Assembly (NCBI GenBank): GCA_021234155.1
Contig: JAJEKV010000206.1
Span: 1,242,001-1,306,000, forward strand
DNA length: 64,000 nt
Direction of reading: 5' to 3'
Source: Isoetes taiwanensis
Taxonomy: Eukaryota > Streptophyta > Lycopodiopsida > Isoetales > Isoetaceae
Shown: positions 43,880-55,277 of the stretch, in pieces
Numbering within the stretch: the first letter of the stretch is position 1
Layout: the number at the start of each line of letters is the position of its first letter
The notes under the pieces: model-generated
Told to the model about the DNA's origin: nothing
The model's input: only the letters and a program-made list of their open reading frames with translations
Database searches by the model: none
Made by a program: the position numbers and the translations under genes

Positions 43880-45720
43880 AATCGCTTTTAAAATAGCTTA
43901 AAAGAGCACCTAATACAGAAAAAACAATAGGTAAGACCTACATGCTGTTTTTTAGGTTTTATTAAGAACCACATGTCTGTGAGGAAAGCAGCACTTGAAA
44001 ACTGCAGCTACTATTAGAAAAGACATATAGAAACAGATGTTATACTACATGTAGATAAACCTTGAGAAAGTGAAACAACAGTTAAAACTTACACGTTATT
44101 TTTAAGTTATTAAAAGCCACATGTCTACTGTAGAGGAAACCAACACTTGAAAACTGCACCTATTTTTAGAATCAACATGTAGAAATAGATGTTATTCTAC
44201 ATGTAGATCTTTGTAAAACCTACACGTCATCTTTGTAAGGTTTATGAAGAACCACGTCTGCTTTGAGGAAAACAACATTTGAATACTACAGCTGTTATTA
44301 GAAACAACATTAGAAACAGATGTTATCCTACATGTAGATTAATCTTGAGAAAGTGAAACAAAGTAAATAATACATGTCTAACAAAAAAGCCACATGTGCG
44401 CTTTGGAGGAAATCAACACACCTATTTTTATAAACAACATGTAGAAAGAGATGCTAATCCTACGTGTAGATAAATGTGCTCAAACAAAACAACATGTAAA
44501 AACTACATGTCATCTTATTAATTTAACAAAAAGCCACATGTCTGCTTTGAGGAAATCAACACACCTACTTTTAGAAACAACATGTAGAAAGAGATGCTAA
44601 TCCTACAGGTAGATAAATGTGCTCAAACAAAAACAACATGTAAAAACTACATGTCACCTTCTGAATTTAACAAAAAGCCACATGTCTGCTTTGAGGAAAT
44701 CAACACACCTACTTTTAGAAACAACATGTAGAAAGAGATGCTAATCCTACTGTGTAGATAAATGTGCTCAAACAAAACAACATGTAAAAACTACATGTCA
44801 CCTTCTCTAATTTAACAAAAAGCCACATGTCTGCTTTGAGGAAATCAACACACCTACTTTTAGAAACAACATGTAGAAAGAGATGCTAATCCTACAGTGT
44901 AGATAAATGTGCTCAAACAAAAAAACAACATGTAAAAACTACATGTCAACTTCCGAATTTAACAAAAAAGCCACATGTCCGCTTTGAGGAAATCAACACA
45001 CCTACTTTTAGAAACAACATGTAGAAAGAGATGCTAATCCTACGGTGTAGATAAATGTGCTCAAACAAAAACAACGTGTAAAAACTACATGTCACCTTCT
45101 GAATTTAACAAAAGGCAACATGTCTGCTTTGAGGAAATCAACACACCTACTTTTAGAAACAACATGTAGAAAGAGATGCTAATCCTACAGGTAGATAAAT
45201 GTGCTCAAACAAAAACAACATGTAAAAACTACATGTCACCTTCTGAATTTAACAAAAGGCAACATGTCTGCTTTGAGGAAATCAACACACCTACTTTTAG
45301 AAACAACATGTAGAAAGAGATGCTAATCCTACAGGTAGATAAATGTGCTCAAACAAAAACAACATGTAAAAACTACATGTCACCTTCTGAATTTAACAAA
45401 AAGCCACACATAGTTTTTAGCAAATCCGGACAAAACTCTACACGTAGTCTTTTGATGTCTTTTTTTGTAAAAGAACAACACTTGAAAACAACACTTGAAA
45501 ACAACATGTTGACTTTTGATGTTTTTGCAAGAACCACATGTAGAGAAAGTTGCAAAATTCTACGTGTAGATTTTTGGAAAAAAAAAGACATGTCTAAAAT
45601 TTATGCTAAAAAACCACACGTCATTTCTAGCAAATCCGGACAAAAAACAACACTGTAGTTTTTTGGTGTTGTTTTTTTGCAAAAAAGACACTAAAAAACA
45701 ACATGTGGACCCAGTTTTGG
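43880..45720. repeat. Right subterminal repeat array of D (~145-bp unit)
   Basis: At least seven units begin with GCCACATGTCTGCTTTGAGG or a close variant at about 44390, 44532, 44678, 44822, 44970, 45116 and 45261, spaced 141-148 bp. More diverged units lie at 43880-44390 and 45400-45720. Each unit holds several ACATGTAG or CTACATGT half sites, the likely transposase-binding motif. Adjacent units are nearly identical, so the array expanded recently. Confidence 0.92.
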
Positions 45721-45814
45721 GGTGGTAGTGTATGATGTGATTCAGCACCAGATAACGAGTATGATGGTGAATCGGGGGTGGGGTCTTGCCTAGCGGGGCT
45801 ACAAGACTCCTACA

Positions 45815-46134
45815 GGGTAAAAGAAAGCTAGGGTGTCTTACATTTGGCCAAATGTAGAGTAAGAGATGTATCACATTTCAAATACATAACCGTTTTTTCA
45901 GTATGTACATAATAGCTATATTATGGAATCTTTTTTTTCGGAACTACTTGCCACGTCAATTAAAACGCAATCATGAAGCAGATTTCAATTCCCGCCGCTC
46001 TAACCACTCCAAGAAATGCCTGAACGTTAGGAGAATTTCCCACTTTCGGCTAAAACTTCATGACTCGGGATTTCCCTCCTTCTTGCCGAATTCCTCCAGC
46101 CTAACCATAAACCACGCAAGAACCATGATGAACA
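45815..46134. other. E left end and leader
   Basis: A terminal inverted repeat (45815-45838) is followed by an inverted TACATTTGGCCAAATGTA motif (45841-45858). No coding is seen before the ATG at 46135. The right end has a comparable hairpin, CTACATTATACATAATGTAAGG. Confidence 0.6.
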
Positions 46135-49100
46135 ATGAAGGAACGTAAATGGCGCAAGAAGATTGCAATATCGGGGAATGTGACAAAGAAAATGAAGCGT
46201 AAGATTGATGAAATTTGCAAATTTATATGTGATCGGGTTCAAGATTTCACGTCCGTGCAAAGGAGAGCTTTAGCGATGAAAACCGCGGGATGAAAGGCTG
46301 CACTTCTTTTTGAACCCGCCATTGGAAATCCAGTATAAGCAATTTGAAGGATACTATTGTAAAAATATCCGTGTGAAGGTGCGCAGGAAGTGAAACAAGC
46401 AAATAGCAATGATAAATTAGCGGCTAAGCATTCCCCACATTATCAATGATTGTTGGTGAGAATGGAAAACTCTGGGCAAAAGGAGTAGCCTTAATTCTTC
46501 AAGTGCAAGCAGAAACCTCACAAAAGCTGCAATTAGAAGAAAGCGGATGTCATTATCAGGTGCTAATATGTGGGCACCGGGGAAGGCAACCCGGGGCACA
46601 CATGCTTAGAATCAACCAAGCAGGTTGGTAAATGAGTTTTGGTTAACCCACACAAAAACTTCTCAAAGTCACGGGGATGGGGAAGAAAAGGACACTTCCA
46701 ATCCAGGTTTTGGACATGCCCTGTGTCAGTTTTTAAGTCTTTTAATCCTCTTTTTTGCAAGCTTGATAGAAGCTAGCTTCTGTGCATCCTGGATAAGTTT
46801 AGTAGTCCTATTTGCATTCCATGCAAGGGATGTATATGATATACATTGAAGTACATCCAACTACAATAATTCTATTTTTACACTTGGAGGTACTGAATGA
46901 GCTATGTTTAACAGGAAAAGTACTTGGATGTACTTCCACTTACATCCAATGTGGCATAAGGCAGAAAATGTGTTGAAAGTCAGGCTGTGTGATTATAGTC
47001 TTGATTTTTGTAGTTCCCAAGTACATTATAGTACATTTTAAGCTTTCCTGATCTCAAGATAGTTTTGAAAGATAGGGTGATACATAAAAGTATTTAAATG
47101 TACTTCCTTCCATAAGAAAAGTATGAAATACATACATCTGTATCTGATGTTGACACCGTCTACGTGACTGGTTACATATTGAGTTTTTTATGTACATCTG
47201 GAACTCTTTGGAGTACATTATTTATACATTTATACATATCATTTACATGGTATGTACTATGTTGTGGTATAGTAGTTGAATGTATATCAAATCATGATCT
47301 GAGTGCCATAGAACTAATGCAATGTCTGCAACATCTTTGAATTAAGTAAGTAGTTCTAATTTATATCTTACTTATACATGCCGCTTTTTTTTCCTTGCAG
47401 AGTGAATTGTATGAGATGTTCAAAGATGAACATCCCGAAGTGAAGATTAGCATCGAAAGTTCGTTGCTTAAGCCTACGTGTGTGAGAAGGTTGAAAGAGA
47501 GGAACACATCTTTGCTGCGTGAAGCATGAACAAGCCGATCTATGAGAAAAGCTTTTAGCGCCCCGAGGAGCAAATTTCATGCCAATTGTACATGTTCTTG
47601 TGGTGTTTGTGCAAAGCCAGATGAGAACAATGGCGTCTGCCAAGCTCCTTCTAAAACATTTCAAAATGTTGGTGCTATGTGGAGAGCTACTGATGCAGCG
47701 TGACAAGGAAGGCGAAGAGTGGCATAGTTTGGACTGTGTCAAGGGAGAGTGCCAGAACTGTGGCACTAAAAATATTCAAATCTGTCCTAAGGAGAAAGAG
47801 TCGCAGAATGAGAACATTGAATGGCAAGTTTACAAGTACGTGAACGAACCTTCCAAAGTCGGCACTTCAAGGAGGTTGAAGCTTGTTCTTGAAAGGGACT
47901 CGGTACATTGCTTGACAAGATGTTTCAGCACCTTACAAAGTTCACTATTCACAACTTTTCAGCAAGTTGGCAGAGCAAACAATTCAGGAAATCAGTGCAA
48001 AATTTGAGGGATGATTCTATTTTGTCAGTAATGGACTTTGCAGAGAACTATACTTTGCAGCCATTCAGGGAGGTTCAGTCCGAGCATTGGAACAATGACC
48101 AGATAACTATTCTGGTGCATATAACCATGATGAAAGTCAATGGCGAGCTGAAAAAAACTGTTCATTTGTATGTTTCCGATGATATGAAGCATGATGCTTT
48201 CTTTGTTCAGGCTGCACTCAAGAAGAACCATATTTGGATGATGCAAAAAGGTTTTGGCCACATCAAATACCATGTCATGTGATACGATGGGTGTCTTTGT
48301 TCGGTTTAAGTGTTCTCGAGCCTTTTATTTGAATGTGGCCCAATATTATAACAGTATAAAATTAGGATCAAGATGGAATTATTTTGGCTCAGGCCGTGGA
48401 AAAGGAGAACATGATGGGCAGGCTGCTTTGGAGAAAAGGTTCCTAGCAGACGAGCAAAGGAAAGAGAATGGTGTTCCGATTTTGGGTGCCAACTCTGCTT
48501 GCACTTTGCTGAGACAAAAGAAGTGCAAAATGGACAGAGTCATATGGGAGGTGATGGCAGAAGACATTGAGGGACCCTCGTTCAGATTGTGAGACATTGC
48601 ACGGTACTCTAGCTATACATTGTGTGTGCCGCTATTAATCCAGCTAACCCAACACTTGTCATGTATAGATCCCTGTCATGTTTTTGCAATGGTTGCTTGA
48701 ATTTCAGATGGGGAGAATGTGAGAATCTCGAGCATTGTGGTGCATGGAAGCTGCACAAACTGGAGCCTAGTTCGGCCCAGGTCGACGAACAAGAAGAGCT
48801 AGTTGGTTTTATGCAGCTGATGAGCAAGAACTATCCGATGTACTCCAAATTGGAGACATATTTGCATCTTTTGCTGCTCCAAGGAATCATGAAAATGTTC
48901 CATACTTCGCCCCTCCTATGCGTGAAGGAGATGCATATTCTTCAGGAAGATGTGATTGACGACTATGGAAATAGAATGCTGGCTGGTGACAGGGTTATAG
49001 CTGGTCATTACTATCAACTGCTACAAGGCACAAAGCACAAGTACAAGTTGCTGGATGACAAAATAGTATTGGTACCAAATTTGAATCTGTAATTGGAGCA

Positions 49101-49220
49101 AAGTTCACGATGCAGCAGGTCAAGCATAAGTTGAAGGGGGCACGTACAGCATATATGATCACACGAGAGGTGCATGACATGCTTATATCAAGCCTACCTG
49201 AGATTGTTGAGTGCACATGA
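46135..49220 (+). pseudogene. Transposase-like protein of element E (MDFAENY family)
   Basis: Exon 1 starts MKERKWRKKIAISGNVTKKM and runs to AMKTAG with a stop at 46291. An intron-like region holds TGTACAT repeats. A TTGCAG acceptor opens exon 2 at 47401 (SELYEMFKDEHPEVKISIES). Then come VCQAPSKTFQNVGAMWRATD, CVKGECQNCGTKNIQICPKE, SVMDFAENYTLQPFREVQSE and HLYVSDDMKHDAFFVQAALK. The block RWNYFGSGRGKGEHDGQAAL follows, then LSCFCNGCLNFRWGECENLE and a tail ending LISSLPEIVECT. Related plant and algal mobile-element proteins carry DFAENY, SDGC-QFK and GHGKGEHDG, and I infer an RNase H-like transposase. Frames shift near 47530, 47690, 47905, 48270, 48590 and 49090. Confidence 0.72.
46840..47345. 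repeat. Left TGTACAT-rich array of E
   Basis: Repeated GTACATT, GGATGTACTTCC and AGTACATTATTTATAC-type half sites lie in the presumed first intron of the transposase-like gene, ~1.0-1.5 kb from E's left end. A counterpart lies at 57290-57720. Confidence 0.55.
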
Positions 49221-49263
49221 CTAAGTTCTATACAAATGAACTTTCATATTTGCCATCATCTTA

Positions 49264-49635
49264 CGTTATGTTGAGAAAACTAATTCGATTGTTGTAAGTT
49301 TTTTGTTATTTACTTATTTTTAATCGGAAGTGCATTTTGATACTTCAATTTCGGTATCACGTAATATCTTCTCGTGACCAAGCAAAATGTATATCAGAAA
49401 GTACAAAATGTTTATCAATTGTTGCATGAAGAAGTTAAACTAGTCTGTGTTATGTTGAGAAAACTAGTCGATTGCTGCAAGTTTTTTCTTATTTACTTAT
49501 TTTTTAATCTGAAGTGCATTTTGATACTTAAATTTCAGTATCACACAATATCTTCTGTTTCCAAGCACAATGTATATCAGAAAGTACAAAATGTTCATCA
49601 ATTGTTGCATGAAGAAGTTAAACTAGTCTGTGAAC
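49264..49635. repeat. ~186-bp tandem duplication 3' of the E transposase-like gene
   Basis: TTATGTTGAGAAAACTA at 49266 and 49451 begins two near-identical units, both including AAGTGCATTTTGATACTT, ATGTATATCAGAAAGTACAA and ATTGTTGCATGAAGAAGTTA. Confidence 0.85.
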
Positions 49636-50404
49636 TTGTTCTGTTATAATGGATATCAATAGCTTTTCTTTTGATTCATGAAACAAAGCAGAAAGTGGAA
49701 CATGTATGGAGACAAAAACTCTTGTGTTGTGGATCGTATGAAATCCGGTCAGAAGCTTCTTCGGAACCAAAGGGTGGTTACCTTTGATCTCTAATGGGTG
49801 GCCCAACTTCAGCTTTAGGAAGAGTTTTTGTCGCAGGATCTTGCAAACTTTGGAGGTTAGTAGGTCATTCTTGTTTCTCTGTTTGAATGGGGCAGCGGGT
49901 ATTTGTAAGAATGGATGTGCTAGTGGTTCCATTTTGGTAGGCAAGACATCAGTACAAGGTTAACCGGAGGGATTGGGTTAGTTTCGGATAAAGTGATGAT
50001 GGAAGCTAGTTTTATGTGTTATGCAGCTAAGCTGCTCATATAAACTAGGTGGGTTAAGCCCCCCAAGGCTTGTTATCTCTGTTTTTTGATAGCCTATCAA
50101 CTATCTATATGCGGAATGTATAAGTCAAATATATCTCTTTTTGCCTACATCATGAATTTATTTTCTCTCAACACGACAATGGCAAGTCACATTAACTTGA
50201 TCAACAAGCATACAAGTCACAAACATGGAAATCTGGATTATCAAAGGGGCTATTCAATCAATGATTAAAGAGTTAATTGAAGAGCCAACACTCATTAAAG
50301 TTTACGGGCCTACATGGTATGGGGGTATTAGTCAGGGCATGAAGGTTCCATATTCATGGGCATGAAGATATGGGGATTTGGTATATATAAACAAACAACT
50401 ACCA

Positions 50405-51607
50405 ATGAAAGTGATATCATGGAACTTGAGGGGAATCAAGGGGACATTAAAACGAGCTAGGGTACTTGCGGCAATAAGGTCAATGGCAGCTGATGTCATT
50501 CTCCTCCAGGAGCATAGGCTACCGGATTTTGAAGCTAGATCTTTGGGAACTTGGGTAGGGGGACAATATGACTCGTTCACGTGTGCAGCTCAAGGCACAA
50601 AGGGGGGTACGACTCTATTGTGGAGGGGGCAAAATGTTGTACTCCAATACAGGGGCGGAAATGGGAGATGGCAGGCAGTGATTTTTGAGACACAGGGATG
50701 TAGGTGGGGTCTTCTCAACATCTACGCTTCTAATAAGCCTGCAGAAAGGGCCATAATGTGGAAAGAGATTGAGACTTGGATCCTACAACAAGAAGTGGAA
50801 AATTGGCTCTTGGGGGGTGATCTAAATATGACCGATATCTGGGATCAGAAAATCGGACTCCACAGGAACCTGTCAGCTGAAGAGAATGCTTCATGGAACT
50901 CCTTAATTGTCAATGTGGGCTTTGCTCTGATCCCGCCTTCTAACACATCCTTCTCTTGGTCCAATAAGCAGAAGGGACATGATCGGGTATATTGTTTGCT
51001 TGACAGATTCTACTTGGCCAACAAGTCAGCGGGCTTCTTAGACAGATGCTTTGTCGAAGGGGATTTGGCTTTCACCCAGTCTGATCATGTTCCGCAAAAG
51101 CTCACCTTTGAGGATGTTCCCACGACCAGACGGTCTGGTAATGTACCCTTTAAATTTAATACTTCATTAATAGGGAAGTCAGCATTTTGTGATGCATTCC
51201 GAGCCTTTTTAGTATCCCATCCTCCGGAGATTGGGTTGCCAAGTATGAAGGCATGGATTCAGTGGGTCGGGGTAATGAAGGCTTGGATTAAAAATTGGGG
51301 TCGAGATAGGGCTAGAGAGTTTAAAAGATCAAAAAATATTGTATATGACCAACTCAGACTAACAAAGCAAGATCTTTTAACAGACCCTTTTAATGTCACC
51401 CTTCATTCTTTAGAAGCTGACCTTGAGGGCAGAGCTAAGGCTATCGAAGAGGAAGAGGCCAGGGGGGCCGCTGTGAGATCCAAAACGAAATGGTATACAG
51501 AGGTTGATCATGAGAACTCTAGACACTTCTTTAGACTTGCTGGGGCCAGATTGGCAGAAAATAGTGTCACTTCTATCATTGATGATCAGCAGAATAGGAT
51601 CGTATGA
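50405..51607 (+). pseudogene. LINE F ORF2 endonuclease part
   Basis: The start MKVISWNLRGIKGTLKRARV is the expected APE-type endonuclease start. Metal-binding and catalytic motifs are present in order: SWNLRG, DVILLQEHRL, GLLNIYASNKPAER, WLLGGDLNMTD, RVYCLLDRF and the terminal SDH in FTQSDHVPQKL. A coiled, charged linker (RAKAIEEEEARGAAVRSKTK) and HENSRHFFRLAGARLAENSV lead toward the reverse transcriptase. The frame ends in TGA at 51605-51607, one frame off the polymerase. The enzyme would nick target DNA for target-primed reverse transcription. The domain itself looks intact. Confidence 0.93.
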
Positions 51608-53024
51608 CGGGATCAGAGCATATGTGAAGGAAAGCTTTCAATGCATGTTCAAAGAAGACCCCCTTCCCGCCAACTATGGCTCCATACTTCAAAACTGGAT
51701 CGCAAAAATTCCTTGGGGGGGCAAAATCTCTGAGACTGACAACAAGTCTTTAATGTGTCACCTGGAGGACGACGAAATCTTTAGAACCCTTTCCTCCCTT
51801 GCTTCAGGTAAATCTCCTGGCCCTGATGGTTTTCCTCCTGAGTTTCTAGTGGAATTTTGGGATCTTCTGGGTCCGGCCTTTATTCGGGCAATAAGGGGTG
51901 CTTGGGAGGCTCGATATCTACACCCAGCTTTGTCCACAGGTTTTATCTCTCTGGTCCCAAAGGTGGCTAGGCCACAAAAGCTAAACGAGTGGAGACCTAT
52001 AGCGCTGACTAATGTTCTTTACAAGGTCATCATGAAGATAATTGCCAATCGACTGAAGCCGATCCTCAATAAGATCATTGGAAATCAGCAAACAGCTTTC
52101 TTACCAGGTAGGCATATTTTGGATAACTTTATAGCAGCAAGAGAAGGATTGCATTGGTGTAAGCTCTCCAAACAGAACTGTGTTTTATTGAAAATGGATT
52201 TCCGTAAGGCATATGATACTCTTTGCTGGAGGGGTCTTCAGGATATTATGCTACATATGGGTTTTGATGCGTCCTTTGTTGAGATGGCTTTAGGCTTCAA
52301 CAAACTTGCTTCAGCGTCAGTTTTGATTAATGGGCAACCCTCGGGGCTATTTGAACTCAGAAAGGGCGTCAGGCAAGGTTGCCCACTAGCACCCTATTTG
52401 TTTTTGATCATAGCAAATTTACTTACTAAGATGGTTGAGTTCAAAACATCTGAGGGCACTCTCACGGGTCTTCAGCTCCCAGACTCCACGCAAAAGTTGT
52501 CGATTATGCAGTATGCAGATGATACGTTCATCTTCCTCAGATACGATGACTCCAGCTCTGCAGCCTTCCATGAAATTGTAGATGCATTTGGGAAGTTATC
52601 AGGGATAGAGCTCAATGCGACAAAATGTGCAGTTATTTGGCCCTTTGATGCGGAGGTTGATCCGAGGGTAAAAGACTTTGGATTTCGAATTCTTAAGGAT
52701 GAAGCCACAAAATTGCTCGGTATACCCCTGGTCCTTTCTGACAATCTAAAAGGACTCTGGACCCCTATACTGGACAACCTGAGAAAGAAGGTCAACTTGT
52801 GGTCAGCAAAAGGGCTTGCGACTGCTGGAAAGATTGCAGTGGCCAATGCAATCCTTGCTGCATCTCATGTATACTACTCCTCAGCTATGGTTGCTCCTAA
52901 ATACATTTATAGTCAAATCCACACCATCATCAGAAAGTTTATATGGGGGGGAGGAATGCGTAAGGTGGCATGGTCGGTACTGTGTATGGATCGAAAAGAT
53001 GGTGGGATGGGGTGCAGGATCTAG
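51600..53024 (+). pseudogene. LINE F ORF2 reverse transcriptase part
   Basis: It follows the endonuclease after a single frameshift. Motifs: LASGKSPGPDGFPPEFLVEF, FISLVPKVARPQKLNEWRPI, NQQTAFLPGRHILDNFIAAR, VLLKMDFRKAYDTLCWRGL, KGVRQGCPLAPYLFLIIANL and the intact catalytic MQYADDTFIFL (about 52509-52541), then LSGIELNATKCAV and KLLGIPL. The polymerase block itself has no internal stop. A second frameshift near 53020 separates it from the C-terminal part. Confidence 0.95.
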
Positions 53025-54160
53025 AAACTCAAGCTCAGGCACTCGCAGGCAGATTTGTGTGGAGAGCATTACAAGGTATTACCTCCCCCGCTCTGCACTT
53101 TGTCAAATATTGGCTTCAACGTTGTACCTTAAAGGGTAAACCATCTTTACCTAGGGAGGAAATGGGTTCCTTCTTCTATAGTTACAAAATTGCCCCAGGC
53201 ACATCACCAATAATGCGGAAGCTATTAGAGGCTTGGTTAGAAGTACAAAATCTTTTTAAGCCAATGGAAGCTCCGAGGGAGGCTGGAAAGTTGAGCATTT
53301 TTTGGAACACTCAGATATGGATGAGAAATAACCTCCCTCTTGCTCTCACACACCCCCGCATTTTCCTTAAATGGAGGTCAGCAGGTATCACTAGAGTGTC
53401 ACATCTTTGGGATGGTGTACGATGGCTCTCCTGGTCTCGCTTTAAAGAAAAGGTACAAGGTGCAGGGGAGGGTGATAGGAAGATCTACCGTGAAATATGT
53501 AGCTCTCTGGCTAATCTTTCAGGTCAGGAAGGTCCAAGTGATAGATGGGCTTGTAAGCAGGAGGAGAAATATGTTGTCAGCATGATCTACCGCCTTCTCT
53601 GTACTGACTCCCCTCTCAAAGCTGCTGACAGGTTAGGAGTTGAAGTTGTACAGGCAAAACAACTTCTAGCTAGGTCATGGACTTCACTATGCTCAAGAAG
53701 GATGCAGTTTTTCAGATGGTTAGCTTTACAAGGAGGATTGAGCACTATGGAGAGACTCTATGGAAAGGGGACTCTTCTGAGTGACAGATGCCCACTTGGA
53801 TGCAGTACCTCAGAAACTCTCTCTCACTTATTTTTTTGTCCTAAGGTTATGATCTTTTGGGATTGGGTGTGTCCGCTTATTGGTACCAATGTTTTGCAAT
53901 GGCCAGAAATATTTGTGGCTACTGATGGAGATGTTATCTCTGCGTCCCTTCTTAACATAGGGCTGTGGACAATATGGAAGCATAGATGTGGAATTGCTAT
54001 GGGGGGACAACAATTTTCCTTGGTCAAGATGAAGAACACTTTTAATATGGAGGTGGCACTCATGGCTCTCGCCCATCATCGGAAATATGGGCTCAACTAT
54101 AACAAAGCTCTAGACAGGATTGGAAAGATCCAAGGATTCTATGTGAGTGTCATTGGTTAG
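52990..54160 (+). pseudogene. LINE F ORF2 C-terminal zf-RVT region
   Basis: It reads QAQALAGRFVWRALQGITSP, SIFWNTQIWMRNNLPLALTH, then RMQFFRWLALQGGLSTMERL and the zinc-finger segment RCPLGCSTSETLSHLFFCPK with WTIWKHRCG, ending GFYVSVIG and TAG at 54158-54160. It matches the same region of the relic in D (LPLALTHPRIF-KW against IPLAIIHPKIY-KW), so the two LINEs are of one broad family. Confidence 0.92.
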
Positions 54161-54299
54161 TTCAGGATGATCTGAGCTCGGATATGCAAAGATTGGCTTT
54201 ATTACCCCTATAGGTGGGATATATGTATAACATTTACTCTATAAATTAATATAACATATTCATACCCAAAAAAAAAAAAAAAAAAAAACTCTTGTATTA

Positions 54300-54589
54300 C
54301 ATATCACAAGATATACAACCTGGTCATATCAGATATGATGCCAATATATACAAGTCTGTTGTTCATATTTTATATTAACATTAATTTACATTCAAAATCT
54401 GGTCACAGCCGATGTGAAGCCAGTACATACTATTCTGATGTTTCAATATGTTACTTTCTTGCAGCTTGCCAATAGCCTGGACATGCCATCTCTGTCCTTG
54501 TAGCCCTCTGAAAGCATTTGCCTCCAAACAGCGGTGTGGTTAGTACATCGGTTGGATTGCGTAAAAAGGATTACGCTTCACATACTTTG
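54300..54589. other. No gene seen between LINE F and the NIF-like relic
   Basis: E sequence resumes after the LINE. Short direct similarity (CTGGTCA-A-C-GATATGA-GCCA) is seen around 54320 and 54398. No coding is supported on the plus strand. Confidence 0.35.
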
Positions 54590-55204
54590 TTATGTGTCCG
54601 GTGCTATCAACAAACCCTCTAGCCATGGTTTCGAAGTGTCAAGAGACCGTGTCTTCAACATCACTTTCCACGCCATGAAGGTGGGCATATGCAAATTTTC
54701 GTTGGGATTGAAGAGCATCTTGTACCTGAGTCGTCTACTATTAGTGTGTTCTTTGTCATTCCTGCTCGGATACTTCTCATATATAAACTCAATTGGCTTC
54801 AGATACAAAGGTTTGTCTTCACATGCCGCAATCAGGAAAGGCACCCAAACAAGTGGCTTCCATCAAAGGTGAACCTTAAGTCCCTTATCAAGGCGTCATT
54901 GTGAAGATTTTATCCACTACTCTTGATAGGTTCCATGGAGCTATTGATGACCATATTCCTACTTCAAAGTGTTCAAATACAAATTCGTGAATTCGTCTAG
55001 GTGGGGCCTTAAAAACAACACTTTCTTGCCTATTATGTCATAATTTCCAACTAGCTGATCATCTGATACCAAAGTCCTATGTATTTGTTTTGCCAAAACA
55101 TTATTGATATCAAACACTATCAACCTTTTAAATTTTTGATATGAAAGAACATGCAATTTATCAATAAAAGTATGGTGGAGTTGAATAAAAGAGATTTTAT
55201 TCAT
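54590..55204 (-). pseudogene. FCP1/NIF-like HAD phosphatase relic in element E
   Basis: On the minus strand 55204-54959 reads MNKISFIQLHHTFIDKLHVL, KFKRLIVFDINNVLAKQIHR and IIGKKVLFLRPHLDEFTNL. After stops, 54900-54590 continues NDALIRDLRFTFDGSHLFG, KPLYLKPIEFIYEKYPSRND and RRLRYKMLFNPNENLHMPTF. This is the layout of the NIF (FCP1-like) domain: a hydrophobic strand with DxN/DxD, the RP-L-EF helix, then KPL-----VW and L-NP-N---P. Such enzymes dephosphorylate RNA polymerase II C-terminal-domain serines. The motif is DINNV instead of DxDxT, so the first catalytic Asp remains but the second is lost. Stops break the frame. Its role in a transposon is unknown. Confidence 0.7.
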
Positions 55205-55277
55205 TAAAATTCAATGAAAAAATGTGTATTTTATAATCAAATAGTGTTCAGCATTGACAATAGGGATAGGTTGTTTC

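Larger units (their letters stand above)
49726..54288 (+). mobile_element. Element F: L1-type LINE with poly(A) tail, inserted in E
   Basis: It ends in a ~21-nt A run (54268-54288). The sequence AAAAACTCTTGT occurs at 49714-49725 and again at the tail junction (54284-54295), a candidate target duplication placing the 5' end at about 49726. Only CTCTTGT is free of A-run ambiguity. The ~680 bp before the endonuclease show no clear ORF1. ORF2 has just two frameshifts, making this the youngest insertion seen in the window. Confidence 0.82.

Noticed and set aside
54534-54872. Plus-strand 112-codon open frame with hydrophobic segments
   Set aside because: It is antisense to the NIF-like coding segment, whose opposite frame carries recognisable conserved residues.
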